A DNA stretch of 64,000 nucleotides, taken from assembly GCF_012939995.1 (NCBI RefSeq), contig NZ_SPMZ01000004.1, positions 53,682 through 117,681 on the forward strand, given 5' to 3'. The notes beneath the pieces were generated by a model that had not been told where the DNA came from, did not search any database, and saw only the letters and a program-made list of their open reading frames with translations. A program made the position numbers and the translations under genes. Positions 8,517 to 18,338 of this stretch are shown here, in pieces (within the stretch, counting starts at the first letter, position 1; each line of letters begins with the position of its first letter). Source of the DNA: Candidatus Competibacter phosphatis (GTDB taxonomy: Bacteria > Pseudomonadota > Gammaproteobacteria > Competibacterales > Competibacteraceae).

Positions 8517-9104
8517 ATGCAAATACTGTCGAATAAACGTGGATGGGTGGCGTTGTCGTTGCTAGTGGCGAGCGGCGCCGTCCATGCCCATACAACGGGA
8601 TTGCCGCACATGGATCTCTTCACCGGGGTGGAACACCCGTTCAGCGGGCTGGATCACATTCTAGCGATGGTGGCGGTCGGATTGTGGGCGGCGCAATTGG
8701 GCGGTCGCGCCCTGTGGCTGGTCCCACTGACCTTCGTGCTGACCATGGCGGTGGGCGGAGCGCTCGGTTTGCTGGGCGTACCGCTACCCATGGTGGAACT
8801 GGGGATCGCCGGCTCCGTGGTGGTGCTCGGCGTACTAGTGGCGCTGGCCTCGCGACTACCTCTCGCGGTCAGCATGGCGCTGGTCGGGTTGTTCGCCCTG
8901 TTCCACGGCTACGCCCACGGCGCGGAAATGGCGGCGGAATCCAGCGCATTGTGGTATGGCTTGGGCTTCATGCTCGCCACCGCGACGCTGCATGCCCTCG
9001 GTATCGGCATGGCGTTGGCGGCGGGTCGAGGCGTTCCGGCGCGCTTGGTGCGGGTCGGCGGCGCGGCGATCGCGGCCAGCGGCATGCTGTTGTTGGCGGC
9101 TTAA
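8517..9104 (+). CDS. hupE: HupE/UreJ-family nickel transporter
   Basis: A 195-residue membrane protein with a signal-like N-terminus ending VHAH and about six hydrophobic helices. Family motifs are visible: HPFSGLDHILAMVAVGLWAAQ near the N-terminus and FALFHGYAHGAEM in the middle, both rich in His and acidic residues thought to carry nickel. It supplies nickel to hydrogenase maturation, and hypA and hypB follow directly. The start at 8517 follows a GGGAGCG site; the longer frame from 8478 has no ribosome site. Confidence 0.93.
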   Translation: MQILSNKRGWVALSLLVASGAVHAHTTGLPHMDLFTGVEHPFSGLDHILAMVAVGLWAAQLGGRALWLVPLTFVLTMAVGGALGLLGVPLPMVELGIAGSVVVLGVLVALASRLPLAVSMALVGLFALFHGYAHGAEMAAESSALWYGLGFMLATATLHALGIGMALAAGRGVPARLVRVGGAAIAASGMLLLAA

Positions 9105-9171
9105 GCCGCTTTCTCCCCCGGTCTATCCCGCGCCGCGCGGAGGTGGACCGGGATAACCCGGTACGTCGGCC

Positions 9172-9513
9172 ATGCATGAACTTTCGCTGTGCGAAAGCAT
9201 CATCGAAACCCTCACCACCCAAACGCACCGGCAGGGGTATAGCCGGGTGCGGCGGGTGTGGCTGGAAATCGGCGCGCTGGCCAATGTCGAACAGGATGCC
9301 TTGCGCTTCGCCTTCGAAATCGCCCGCCGGGATACGGTAGCGGACACGGCGGAGTTGGACATCGTCACCCTACCGGGTCAAGCCTATTGCCTGGACTGCG
9401 CGCAAGTGATCGCGGTCCATCAGTATTACGATCCATGCCCATGCTGCGGCGGCTTTCAGTGGCGGCTGACGGGCGGCAACGAAATGCGGATCAAGGAATT
9501 GGAGGTCGAGTAA
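9172..9513 (+). CDS. hypA: Hydrogenase nickel incorporation protein HypA
   Basis: A 113-residue metallochaperone. The N-terminal MHE needed for nickel binding through His2 is present. The structural zinc site is formed by CLDC (about 74-77) and CPCC (about 90-93). It works with HypB to load Ni into the large subunit. The stop is directly followed by the hypB start, so the two genes are in one operon with hupE upstream. Confidence 0.96.
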   Translation: MHELSLCESIIETLTTQTHRQGYSRVRRVWLEIGALANVEQDALRFAFEIARRDTVADTAELDIVTLPGQAYCLDCAQVIAVHQYYDPCPCCGGFQWRLTGGNEMRIKELEVE

Positions 9514-10347
9514 ATGTGCAGCACCTGTGGTTGCGGCGAAAACGAATTGACCATCCACGCGCATGACCACGCGCACGACCACGCGCACGAGCATCCCCAC
9601 GTTCACGATCATGCGCCCGAAGCCCGGCGGCTTACCCTGGAACAGGACATTCTGGCGAAGAACGCCGAATTCGCCGCTGGTAACCGGCGGCTGTTCACGG
9701 AACGGGGCATCTTGGTCTTGAACCTGGTCTCCAGCCCTGGTTCCGGCAAGACCACGCTGCTGGCTCGAACGGTTCAGACCCTGCGCGCCGAATTTCCGGT
9801 CGCGGTGATCGGCGGCGACCAACAGACCGCCAACGATGCCGAGCGCATCCGCGCCGCTGGCGTGCCGGCGGTGCAGATCAACACTGGCAAGGGTTGCCAC
9901 CTGGACGCGCACGGTATCGGTCACGCCCTGGAACGGCTGCCGCTGCCAGAACAGGGCCTGTTGTTCATCGAAAACGTCGGCAACCTGGTCTGCCCGGCGG
10001 ATTTCGATCTGGGCGAAGCCTGCAAGGTTGTGGTGCTATCGGTGACCGAGGGCGAGGACAAGCCGTTGAAATACCCGAACATGTTCGCCGCCTCCGGCTT
10101 GATGCTGCTCAACAAGACCGACCTGCTACCCCATCTGGATTTCGACGTGGCCCGCTGCCTGGACCATGCACGGCGGGTCAACCCCGACATTCGAATTCTG
10201 CAACTGTCCGCCCGCACCGGCGAAGGCATGGAGGCTTGGCTGGACTGGCTGCGACAAGGCCAACAGGCGGCGCTGGCGCGGCAAATCAGCCGCTTGGAAG
10301 TGGATCTTGCCGCGGCACGGGCACGCCTGACCGCAAGTGCCGCCTGA
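9514..10347 (+). CDS. hypB: Hydrogenase nickel incorporation GTPase HypB
   Basis: A 277-residue GTPase. The N-terminus starts MCSTCGCGE, the high-affinity metal site, followed by a His-rich stretch (about residues 14-30, [19 protein letters not shown]), which stores nickel in some HypB proteins. The P-loop [15 protein letters not shown], the nickel/zinc site CHLDAH and the guanine motif NKTD are intact. It releases Ni to the large subunit together with HypA. The start codon touches the hypA stop. Confidence 0.97.
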   Translation: MCSTCGCGENELTIHAHDHAHDHAHEHPHVHDHAPEARRLTLEQDILAKNAEFAAGNRRLFTERGILVLNLVSSPGSGKTTLLARTVQTLRAEFPVAVIGGDQQTANDAERIRAAGVPAVQINTGKGCHLDAHGIGHALERLPLPEQGLLFIENVGNLVCPADFDLGEACKVVVLSVTEGEDKPLKYPNMFAASGLMLLNKTDLLPHLDFDVARCLDHARRVNPDIRILQLSARTGEGMEAWLDWLRQGQQAALARQISRLEVDLAAARARLTASAA

Positions 10348-10396
10348 CCCGAATCCCGAAGAACCATCGTTCGTCACCCGCCGGCGGAGGTGACGC

Positions 10397-12682
10397 ATGA
10401 CCACACCGCAACGCCGCGCCATCCAGATCAGCGGTCAAGTGCAGGGCGTGGGATTCCGCCCATTTGTATACCGCTTGGCGGTAGCGCGCCGGCTGAGCGG
10501 CTTTGTCCGTAATGACGGCGCGGGCGTGACCATCGAGATTCAGGGCACCCCCGCCGCGCTGAACGACTTTCTCCGCGCCCTGCGTCAACCGCCGCCGTTG
10601 GCCCGCATTGATGCGCTCGATATCAGCGAACTGACTCCGCATCAGATGGAACCAGCGTTCGTTATCGCCGCCAGCGGTGCCGGCACGATCAGCGCCGATA
10701 TCACGCCGGACACGGCGGTTTGCGAAGACTGTCTGGCGGAACTGTTCGATCCCGGCGACCGCCGTTACCGCTATCCCTTCGTCAACTGCACCAACTGCGG
10801 TCCCCGCTACACCATCACCGCCGCCCTACCCTACGACCGCCACAACACCAGCATGGCCGGTTTCGTCCTCTGCTCGGCCTGCGCGCGGGAATACCATGAT
10901 CCCGATGATCGCCGCTTTCATGCCCAGCCCAATGCCTGCCCGGTCTGCGGTCCTCGCCTGAGCTTGCGCGACGCCACCGGCGCGTCAATCGACGTGGACG
11001 ATGTCATCGCCGCCGCGTTGGAACGTCTGCTTGCCGGCGAAATTTTGGCTATCAAGGGATTGGGTGGTTTTCATCTGGTCTGCGACGCCCAAAACACCGC
11101 CACCGTGGCCCGCCTGCGCCGGCGCAAGCAACGCGACGCCAAGCCGTTTGCGGTCATGGCCGCCAACCTTGCCTCGCTGGCGCGCTGGGTGGAAGGCGAT
11201 GAAGCGGACCGGCAACGGCTGGCATCGCCGCAACGACCCATCATGCTGCTGCGCCACGATCTGGATAGCGACCGACGCTTGCCCGGCATCGCGCCGGGTT
11301 TGGCGCATCTGGGCGTCATGCTGCCCTACACACCACTGCATTATCTGTTGTTCCACGAAGCAGCCGGCCGTCCCGCCGGAACACGCTGGTTGACGCAACC
11401 GCAACCGCTGCTGCTGCTCATGACCAGCGCCAATCCCGGCGGCGAACCCTTGGTGATCGACGACGAGGAGGCCACGCGGCGGCTGCAAGGCATCGCCGAC
11501 GGTTTCGTCACCCATAACCGGGCGATTCTGGCCCGCTGCGAAGACAGCGTGGTGACTGGCCATATCTTCATTCGTCGCGCTCGCGGCCACACCCCCCAAG
11601 CCATCCGTCTGCCTCAGGCCGGTCCTCCAACGTTGGCGCTGGGCGGTTACCTCAAGAATACCCTGTGCCTGACCCGCGACGACCGTGCTTACCTCTCCCC
11701 TCATATCGGCAGCCTCGACAACGCCGCCACCTGCCGGGCTCTGGAAGAAGCCATGGCCCACTTGCAAGACATTCTGCGAATCACCCCGGAGCGGGTCGCC
11801 CATGACCTGCATCCAGATTTCCCCAGTAGTCGGCTGGCGGCGACTTATGCTGCGGAACGGGATCTACCCTGTATCGCCGTGCAGCACCATCACGCCCACA
11901 TCGCGGCGGTCGCGGCCGAACATGGCCTGCGGGAACCGGTACTAGGGCTGGCGCTGGACGGCGTGGGCCTGGGTACGGACGGCGGTATCTGGGGTGGCGA
12001 ATTGCTACGGGTGGATGGGGCACATTGCGAGCGGCTCGGCCACTTGCGACCGCTACCCCTGCCCGGCGGTGACCGGGCCGCCCGCGAACCGTGGCGACTG
12101 GCGGTGGCGGTGCTGCATCTGCTCGGTCGGAATGCGGAGATCGACCGCCGCTTCGGTGCCAGGGCAACGGTCATCCAACACATGCTGGAACGGCGCATCA
12201 ACACCCCCGAAACCAGCAGCGCCGGCCGCCTGTTCGATGCCGCCGCCGCCGTGCTGGGCGTGCGGGAAACCAACGACTACGAGGGACAGACGGCGATGGA
12301 GTTGGAGGCACTGGCGCACCGCCACGGCCCGGCGCGACCGCTAGCGGCAGGATTCATCCTGCATGACGACGGGGTACTGGATCTGCTGCCGCTGCTGGCC
12401 GCTCTGGCCGGAGACATGGAACCGGGTCAGGGCGCGGCCCGCTTCCATGCCACCTTGGCACTGGCACTGGGCGAATGGCTGCGCTGGGCAAGCGACCGAA
12501 CCGGTTTGAAACGAGTAGCTTTGGGCGGCGGCTGTTTCCTCAACCGTTTACTGAGCGCGCAACTTCAAACCCGGCTGGAAACGGCCGGCTGGCAGGTATG
12601 GACCGCCCGGCAGGCACCACCTAACGATGGCGGCCTGAGCCTCGGTCAGGCGTGGGTGGCGATGCTGACCAAACCCGCTTGA
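10397..12682 (+). CDS. hypF: Carbamoyltransferase HypF
   Basis: A 761-residue protein that makes the cyanide ligands of the NiFe site from carbamoyl phosphate and hands thiocarbamate to HypE. Domains in order: acylphosphatase (residues about 5-90, QVQGVGFRPFVYRLA), two zinc-finger motifs (CEDCLAELF...CTNCGPRYT and CSACAREY...CPVCGPRL), a YrdC-like domain (about 200-380) and a Kae1-like carbamoyltransferase domain with HHHAHIAAV. Length is usual for the family (about 750). GGAGGT precedes the start. Last gene of the hupE-hypABF run. Confidence 0.97.
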   Translation: MTTPQRRAIQISGQVQGVGFRPFVYRLAVARRLSGFVRNDGAGVTIEIQGTPAALNDFLRALRQPPPLARIDALDISELTPHQMEPAFVIAASGAGTISADITPDTAVCEDCLAELFDPGDRRYRYPFVNCTNCGPRYTITAALPYDRHNTSMAGFVLCSACAREYHDPDDRRFHAQPNACPVCGPRLSLRDATGASIDVDDVIAAALERLLAGEILAIKGLGGFHLVCDAQNTATVARLRRRKQRDAKPFAVMAANLASLARWVEGDEADRQRLASPQRPIMLLRHDLDSDRRLPGIAPGLAHLGVMLPYTPLHYLLFHEAAGRPAGTRWLTQPQPLLLLMTSANPGGEPLVIDDEEATRRLQGIADGFVTHNRAILARCEDSVVTGHIFIRRARGHTPQAIRLPQAGPPTLALGGYLKNTLCLTRDDRAYLSPHIGSLDNAATCRALEEAMAHLQDILRITPERVAHDLHPDFPSSRLAATYAAERDLPCIAVQHHHAHIAAVAAEHGLREPVLGLALDGVGLGTDGGIWGGELLRVDGAHCERLGHLRPLPLPGGDRAAREPWRLAVAVLHLLGRNAEIDRRFGARATVIQHMLERRINTPETSSAGRLFDAAAAVLGVRETNDYEGQTAMELEALAHRHGPARPLAAGFILHDDGVLDLLPLLAALAGDMEPGQGAARFHATLALALGEWLRWASDRTGLKRVALGGGCFLNRLLSAQLQTRLETAGWQVWTARQAPPNDGGLSLGQAWVAMLTKPA

Positions 12683-13202
12683 TCGCTCTTTCAAAAACGC
12701 GGTGGTTTACGACGATAAGCGAGCCAAACCTTCAGTGCGTCATTAAATAATCATGGTGAAAGCATGGACACTTCAAACCCTACTGATTAGATGGCGAATC
12801 GGACAGCATCATTGAAGAAGATGAAAGTGACATGGAAGGCATGTGTGACCAGTTTCGATGAAACCATTCATGTCCCATGCGTGCCACGCGAGGCATGGTT
12901 TTTCAGCCACCCTTGACGTCATGATTTTAGGCACTAGGCTCAATACAGCTTCATGGAGTCCAGATACTTCAAACCAGTTCATCCAGACGAAAGCAGGCGA
13001 TCGCATCATGCATCGAGCTGACTAAAACCCATATTGTTTTAAATTGGATAATCCATGAGAACGATCCTGGTTTTTCTGGATACCACCCTTTTGGGCCAAC
13101 ACCGTGTCTCGGTTCGGATGGTGATTGAGAACAGCGTTGGAGTTCTATCCAAATGACTGGGTGCCGAGAATTTATCCACAAATTTTAGGGGAGTATACCC
13201 AA
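12683..13202. other. Intergenic region of 520 bases between hypF and debranching enzyme
   Basis: No coding frame with a ribosome site or recognisable protein was found. It is less GC-rich than the flanking hyp genes. It contains the terminator-like hairpin at 12875-12903. It marks the boundary where hydrogenase maturation genes stop and the carbohydrate island begins. Confidence 0.6.
12875..12903 (+). terminator. Terminator-like hairpin downstream of hypF
   Basis: CCATGC (12875-12880) pairs with GCATGG (12893-12898) and is followed by five T. The stem is short (6 bp) and the loop is 12 bases, so this is a weak candidate. Confidence 0.4.
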
Positions 13203-15299
13203 ATGCCCAAACCAGTCAGCAAGCCTAGCGCAAAATCCTTTACGATCGAGCCAGGATCGCCTCATCCCTTGGGAACAACCCTTGTAGAGAATGGCATCAA
13301 TTTCTCCTTGTTCTCAGAACATGCAACTGGGGTTGAACTACTGCTGTTCGAGAATCATGACGATATCAAGCCCTTTCAAACCGTGGTATTCGATCCGATC
13401 GTCAACAAAACCTTTCATTTCTGGCATGTGTTCATCAAGAATGCCAAGGCGGGTATTCATTACGCCTTGCGCGTCGATGGCCCGAACGATCCAGGTGCCG
13501 GACATCGTTTCGATCGGGAAAAAGTACTGATCGATCCGTACTCAAAAGGGAATAATAAATCACTATGGAAACGCGGCGACGCTTGCTTGCCGGGCGATAA
13601 TCTGACCACCTCGTTGCGTAGCGTAGTCATCGACACCAAGGATTACGACTGGGAAGGCGATCAACCACTCAAACGTCCACTGAATCAGACAGTCATTTAT
13701 GAGTTGCACGTTGGTGGTTTTACTCGCTCGGCCACTGCTGGAGTCAAGCATCCGGGCACTTTTGCCGCCATTATCGAGAAAATTCCCTATCTAAAGGAAC
13801 TTGGCGTCACAGCGGTCGAACTGTTGCCGGTTTTCGAATTCGACGATACCGAAACCAGGGAGTTCGAAGGTCAATCGCTCAACAATTATTGGGGCTATAG
13901 CACCATGAGCTATTTTGCCCCACACCCGAGTTATTGCATCAGCCCGGAAGCCGGTAACCATGTACGAGAATTCCGTGATATGGTCAAGGCGCTCCACAAG
14001 GCTGGCATCGAAGTCATTCTCGATGTCGTATTCAATCACACTGACGAAGGTAATCATCAAGGGCCAGTGTTTTCCTTCAAGGGCATCGACAACAGCAATT
14101 ATTACTATCTGTCACCGCTGGATCGACGTTACTACTACGACTATACCGGTTGTGGTAATACCTTCAACTGCAATCATCCCATAGGGGAAAAATTCATTGT
14201 CGAATGCCTGAAGTATTGGGTCAATGAAATGCATGTGGACGGTTTTCGTTTCGACGAAGCTTCAGTGCTGTCTCGCGGCGAGGATGGAGCACCAATGCAA
14301 TATCCACCCGTATTGTGGCAGATCGAATTGGATGAAGATCTGATTGATGCCAAAGTCATTGCCGAGGCTTGGGATGCCGCCGGATTATATCAGATCGGTC
14401 ATTTTCCCGGCTACCGCTGGGGAGAATGGAATGGCCGTTACCGCGACGACATTCGCCGCTTCGTCAAGGGCGATCCTGGTATCATCGGCACCGTCGCTTC
14501 ACGGCTGTCAGGCAGTGCCGACTTGTATCAATGGCGTGGTCACTTGCCGGTTAATAGCGTCAATTTTTTGGTCGCTCACGATGGCTTTACCCTGAATGAT
14601 CTTGTCGCCTACAACGACAAGCACAACTGGGCAAATGGTGAACATAACAACGACGGCATCAATGAGAATCTGAGTTGGAATTGCGGGGTGGAGGGCGAGA
14701 CGGACGATGCCGGCGTCGAGGCTCTGCGCAACCGGCAAGTCAAGAACTTCGCAACCCTGCTGATGTTGTCTCAGGGTGTCCCGATGATGGTCATGGGCGA
14801 CGAAGTACGACGTACCCAGAAAGGCAACAACAACGCCTATTGCCAGGATAACGAGATCAGTTGGTTCGACTGGAATCTGACTGATAAGCACAAAAACCTG
14901 TTTCGATTCTGGAAGGAACTGATCGCCTTTAGGCTGCGCCATGATACGGCGCACCGTTCCCGTTATTTCACCGGAGTCGTCAACGAGCGTGGACTTGCCG
15001 ATATCACTTGGCATGGCTGCGAACTGAACGAACCGAATTGGGACGATCCCAATGCCCGTGCCCTGACGGCTACTTCCGGTGGGATGGGTGACGAAGCGGA
15101 TATTCATCTCATGATGAATATGTACTGGGAACCGTTGAGTTTTGCCATCCCGCCCGTTTCAGGGCGTAAATGGTATCGGGTGATCGATACCAGTTTGGAA
15201 TCCCCGGACGACATCATGTCACTAGGTCAGGAATCCGAGATTGACGCTGACCGATATTCGGTCAATGGGCGTAGCGTCGTGGTGCTGATATCCAAGTAA
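13203..15299 (+). CDS. glgX: Isoamylase-type glycogen debranching enzyme (GH13)
   Basis: A 698-residue alpha-1,6-glucosidase of the TreX/GlgX/isoamylase group. An N-terminal CBM48-like region (PLGTTLVENGINFSLFSEHATGVELLLF) precedes the TIM barrel. Catalytic motifs are clear: VNEMHVDGFRFDEAS (nucleophile Asp), VIAEAWDAAGLY (acid Glu) and FLVAHDGFTLNDL (His-Asp). It hydrolyses alpha-1,6 branch points in glycogen-like glucans in the cytoplasm. The start at 13203 follows GGGGAG; the longer frame from 13125 lacks support. It heads a co-directional group reaching 20474, whose other members are not glycogen genes, so its substrate may be a branched oligosaccharide. The symbol is given by family; isoamylase or treX is also possible. 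Confidence 0.9.
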   Translation: MPKPVSKPSAKSFTIEPGSPHPLGTTLVENGINFSLFSEHATGVELLLFENHDDIKPFQTVVFDPIVNKTFHFWHVFIKNAKAGIHYALRVDGPNDPGAGHRFDREKVLIDPYSKGNNKSLWKRGDACLPGDNLTTSLRSVVIDTKDYDWEGDQPLKRPLNQTVIYELHVGGFTRSATAGVKHPGTFAAIIEKIPYLKELGVTAVELLPVFEFDDTETREFEGQSLNNYWGYSTMSYFAPHPSYCISPEAGNHVREFRDMVKALHKAGIEVILDVVFNHTDEGNHQGPVFSFKGIDNSNYYYLSPLDRRYYYDYTGCGNTFNCNHPIGEKFIVECLKYWVNEMHVDGFRFDEASVLSRGEDGAPMQYPPVLWQIELDEDLIDAKVIAEAWDAAGLYQIGHFPGYRWGEWNGRYRDDIRRFVKGDPGIIGTVASRLSGSADLYQWRGHLPVNSVNFLVAHDGFTLNDLVAYNDKHNWANGEHNNDGINENLSWNCGVEGETDDAGVEALRNRQVKNFATLLMLSQGVPMMVMGDEVRRTQKGNNNAYCQDNEISWFDWNLTDKHKNLFRFWKELIAFRLRHDTAHRSRYFTGVVNERGLADITWHGCELNEPNWDDPNARALTATSGGMGDEADIHLMMNMYWEPLSFAIPPVSGRKWYRVIDTSLESPDDIMSLGQESEIDADRYSVNGRSVVVLISK

Positions 15300-15369
15300 G
15301 CTATCCTGATTCCTTCTGCTCTGCGTTTCAGCGGAGACCGATCTCAACTCATATAGAGGAGGACCGAGC

Positions 15370-15933
15370 ATGGCAAGACGAAATTATTATGAAGGACTGA
15401 GTGCGGACTATTCCAAGCCGGACCCCGTCTCCGAGCCACTTCGATCTCAGTTGATCGATGATGGATTGCGTTTTGCCGCAATGAAGGAAGCGACATTGCC
15501 GGCGATAGATGCTCATTACCCAGCCGAGCAGATCGAGCAGGAAAATAAAGCTTGGTGGCCGACGCATTGCGAAGCACTGCGCCAAGGGCGTGGTGACATT
15601 CTGGTTGCCGAGTATCGTGACGATCTCGTGTATTTCTGCCAGGATGGTCCTTATTATGGAGTCAGTGAACAGAAAGTACGAGAAAAACACTGGTGGGCAT
15701 TGATTGCTCAGCCAGGTGTTACCATGACTTGGCCGATCGCGATGTTCCACAGTGAATTCGTGCATTTCGAGTGGGCCTGCATGGACGACACCACCCATGA
15801 GACGATTGCGAAAGGCAGTGTTTGCTGGGTACGACGTGGACATCGTGGTGGCTGTCATTTCAAGAGCGAACAGCTCACATTCTATCGCGATGTTTTCGCC
15901 AGCCCAGAACTTCTGAAACTGATCAAAACCTAG
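15370..15933 (+). CDS. Conserved protein of unknown function, possibly SnoaL/NTF2-like
   Basis: A 187-residue soluble protein with no signal peptide or membrane segment. It is rich in aromatic residues (KAWWPTHCEA, EKHWWAL, FHSEFVHFEWACMDD). An alternating strand pattern and the motif FVHFEWACMDDTTHETIAKGSVCWVRRGHRGGC would fit an NTF2/SnoaL-like alpha+beta fold, but I do not recognise the family with certainty. GGAGGA precedes the start. It lies 70 bases after the debranching enzyme and 112 bases before the GMC oxidoreductase, in the same direction, which suggests a shared operon. Confidence 0.75.
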   Translation: MARRNYYEGLSADYSKPDPVSEPLRSQLIDDGLRFAAMKEATLPAIDAHYPAEQIEQENKAWWPTHCEALRQGRGDILVAEYRDDLVYFCQDGPYYGVSEQKVREKHWWALIAQPGVTMTWPIAMFHSEFVHFEWACMDDTTHETIAKGSVCWVRRGHRGGCHFKSEQLTFYRDVFASPELLKLIKT

Positions 15934-16045
15934 AAATGCGTGGGTGGAATTGCCTTGCTTTATTCCAGTCCGAAACCACAACTGGGAAAAGAGCGGCTTA
16001 ACCCCATCACACCGCCAAAAAACACCAAGGTGAGGAAAATAACCC

Positions 16046-17593
<1,548 letters not shown>

Positions 17594-17633
17594 ATTGAAA
17601 TTGTTTCCGTATCCACTGTCGAGGAAGGTGATC

Positions 17634-18266
17634 ATGGCTAAAGATCCGGTCCGAGGTATTCTCGGCGAGCCCGTCAAAGGCAAGATCGGGGTATTGATCG
17701 AAGATCATTTCGATCAGACCGAATTTCGCAAATTCAATACCTTTTTCCCCGAGCGGGGTTATCAGGTTGTCTATCTCTCTCATTTGTGGGGCAATCCCGA
17801 ATTGACGTTCGGCTCGAATCCCGACGAAGGCTATGTGGAAGAACATGTCATCGTCGGCACCGAACTCAACGATGTGCAACCGGCCGATTTCAAAGGCATC
17901 ATTCTGATCGGCGCCTATGCCACCGATCGTCTGCGTTATGAAACCAATCCCCGCAAGGGCCAACCTAACATGTCACCAGCCGTGGTGTTTCTGCGCAAGG
18001 CAGTCGCCACGCCAAATCTGAAGATAGGCACCATTTGTCACAGTTTGTGGCTATTCTGCGCGGATTCCTCACTGCTCAAAGGCCGCAAGGTGACCTGTGC
18101 CCACAACATCATTTGCGATGTGGCAAACGCCGGGGGTGATGTGATTTTCGACGGTGACCAAACGGCCGATCTAGTGATCGACGGTAACTTGATTTCCGGT
18201 AAGCATCCGGCTGTCACCGATCGCTTCATGGAAACTTTCCTGATCGAAATTGAGAAAGCCGCTTAA
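17634..18266 (+). CDS. DJ-1/PfpI-family protein
   Basis: A 210-residue protein of the DJ-1/PfpI (type 1 glutamine amidotransferase-like) superfamily. The nucleophile elbow is GTICHSLWLF with Cys135 followed by His, as in PfpI/YhbO. ILIGAYATDRLRY and GKHPAVTDRFMETFLIE are other core elements. Family members act as deglycases, glyoxalases or chaperones on reactive carbonyls, or as hydratases. GAGGAAGGTG precedes the start. It lies 40 bases after the GMC oxidoreductase, so removal of an aldehyde or ketone product is a reasonable guess, not shown by sequence. Confidence 0.88.
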   Translation: MAKDPVRGILGEPVKGKIGVLIEDHFDQTEFRKFNTFFPERGYQVVYLSHLWGNPELTFGSNPDEGYVEEHVIVGTELNDVQPADFKGIILIGAYATDRLRYETNPRKGQPNMSPAVVFLRKAVATPNLKIGTICHSLWLFCADSSLLKGRKVTCAHNIICDVANAGGDVIFDGDQTADLVIDGNLISGKHPAVTDRFMETFLIEIEKAA

Positions 18267-18338
18267 CGCCAGGCGTTGACTCGCCGAATATCACAGTTCC
18301 TAAGATATCGCAGCCCCCTATGCTGGAGAGCCCACCGT

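Noticed and set aside
12809..13009. 66-residue minus-strand frame in the intergenic gap
   Set aside because: No ribosome site or recognisable sequence.
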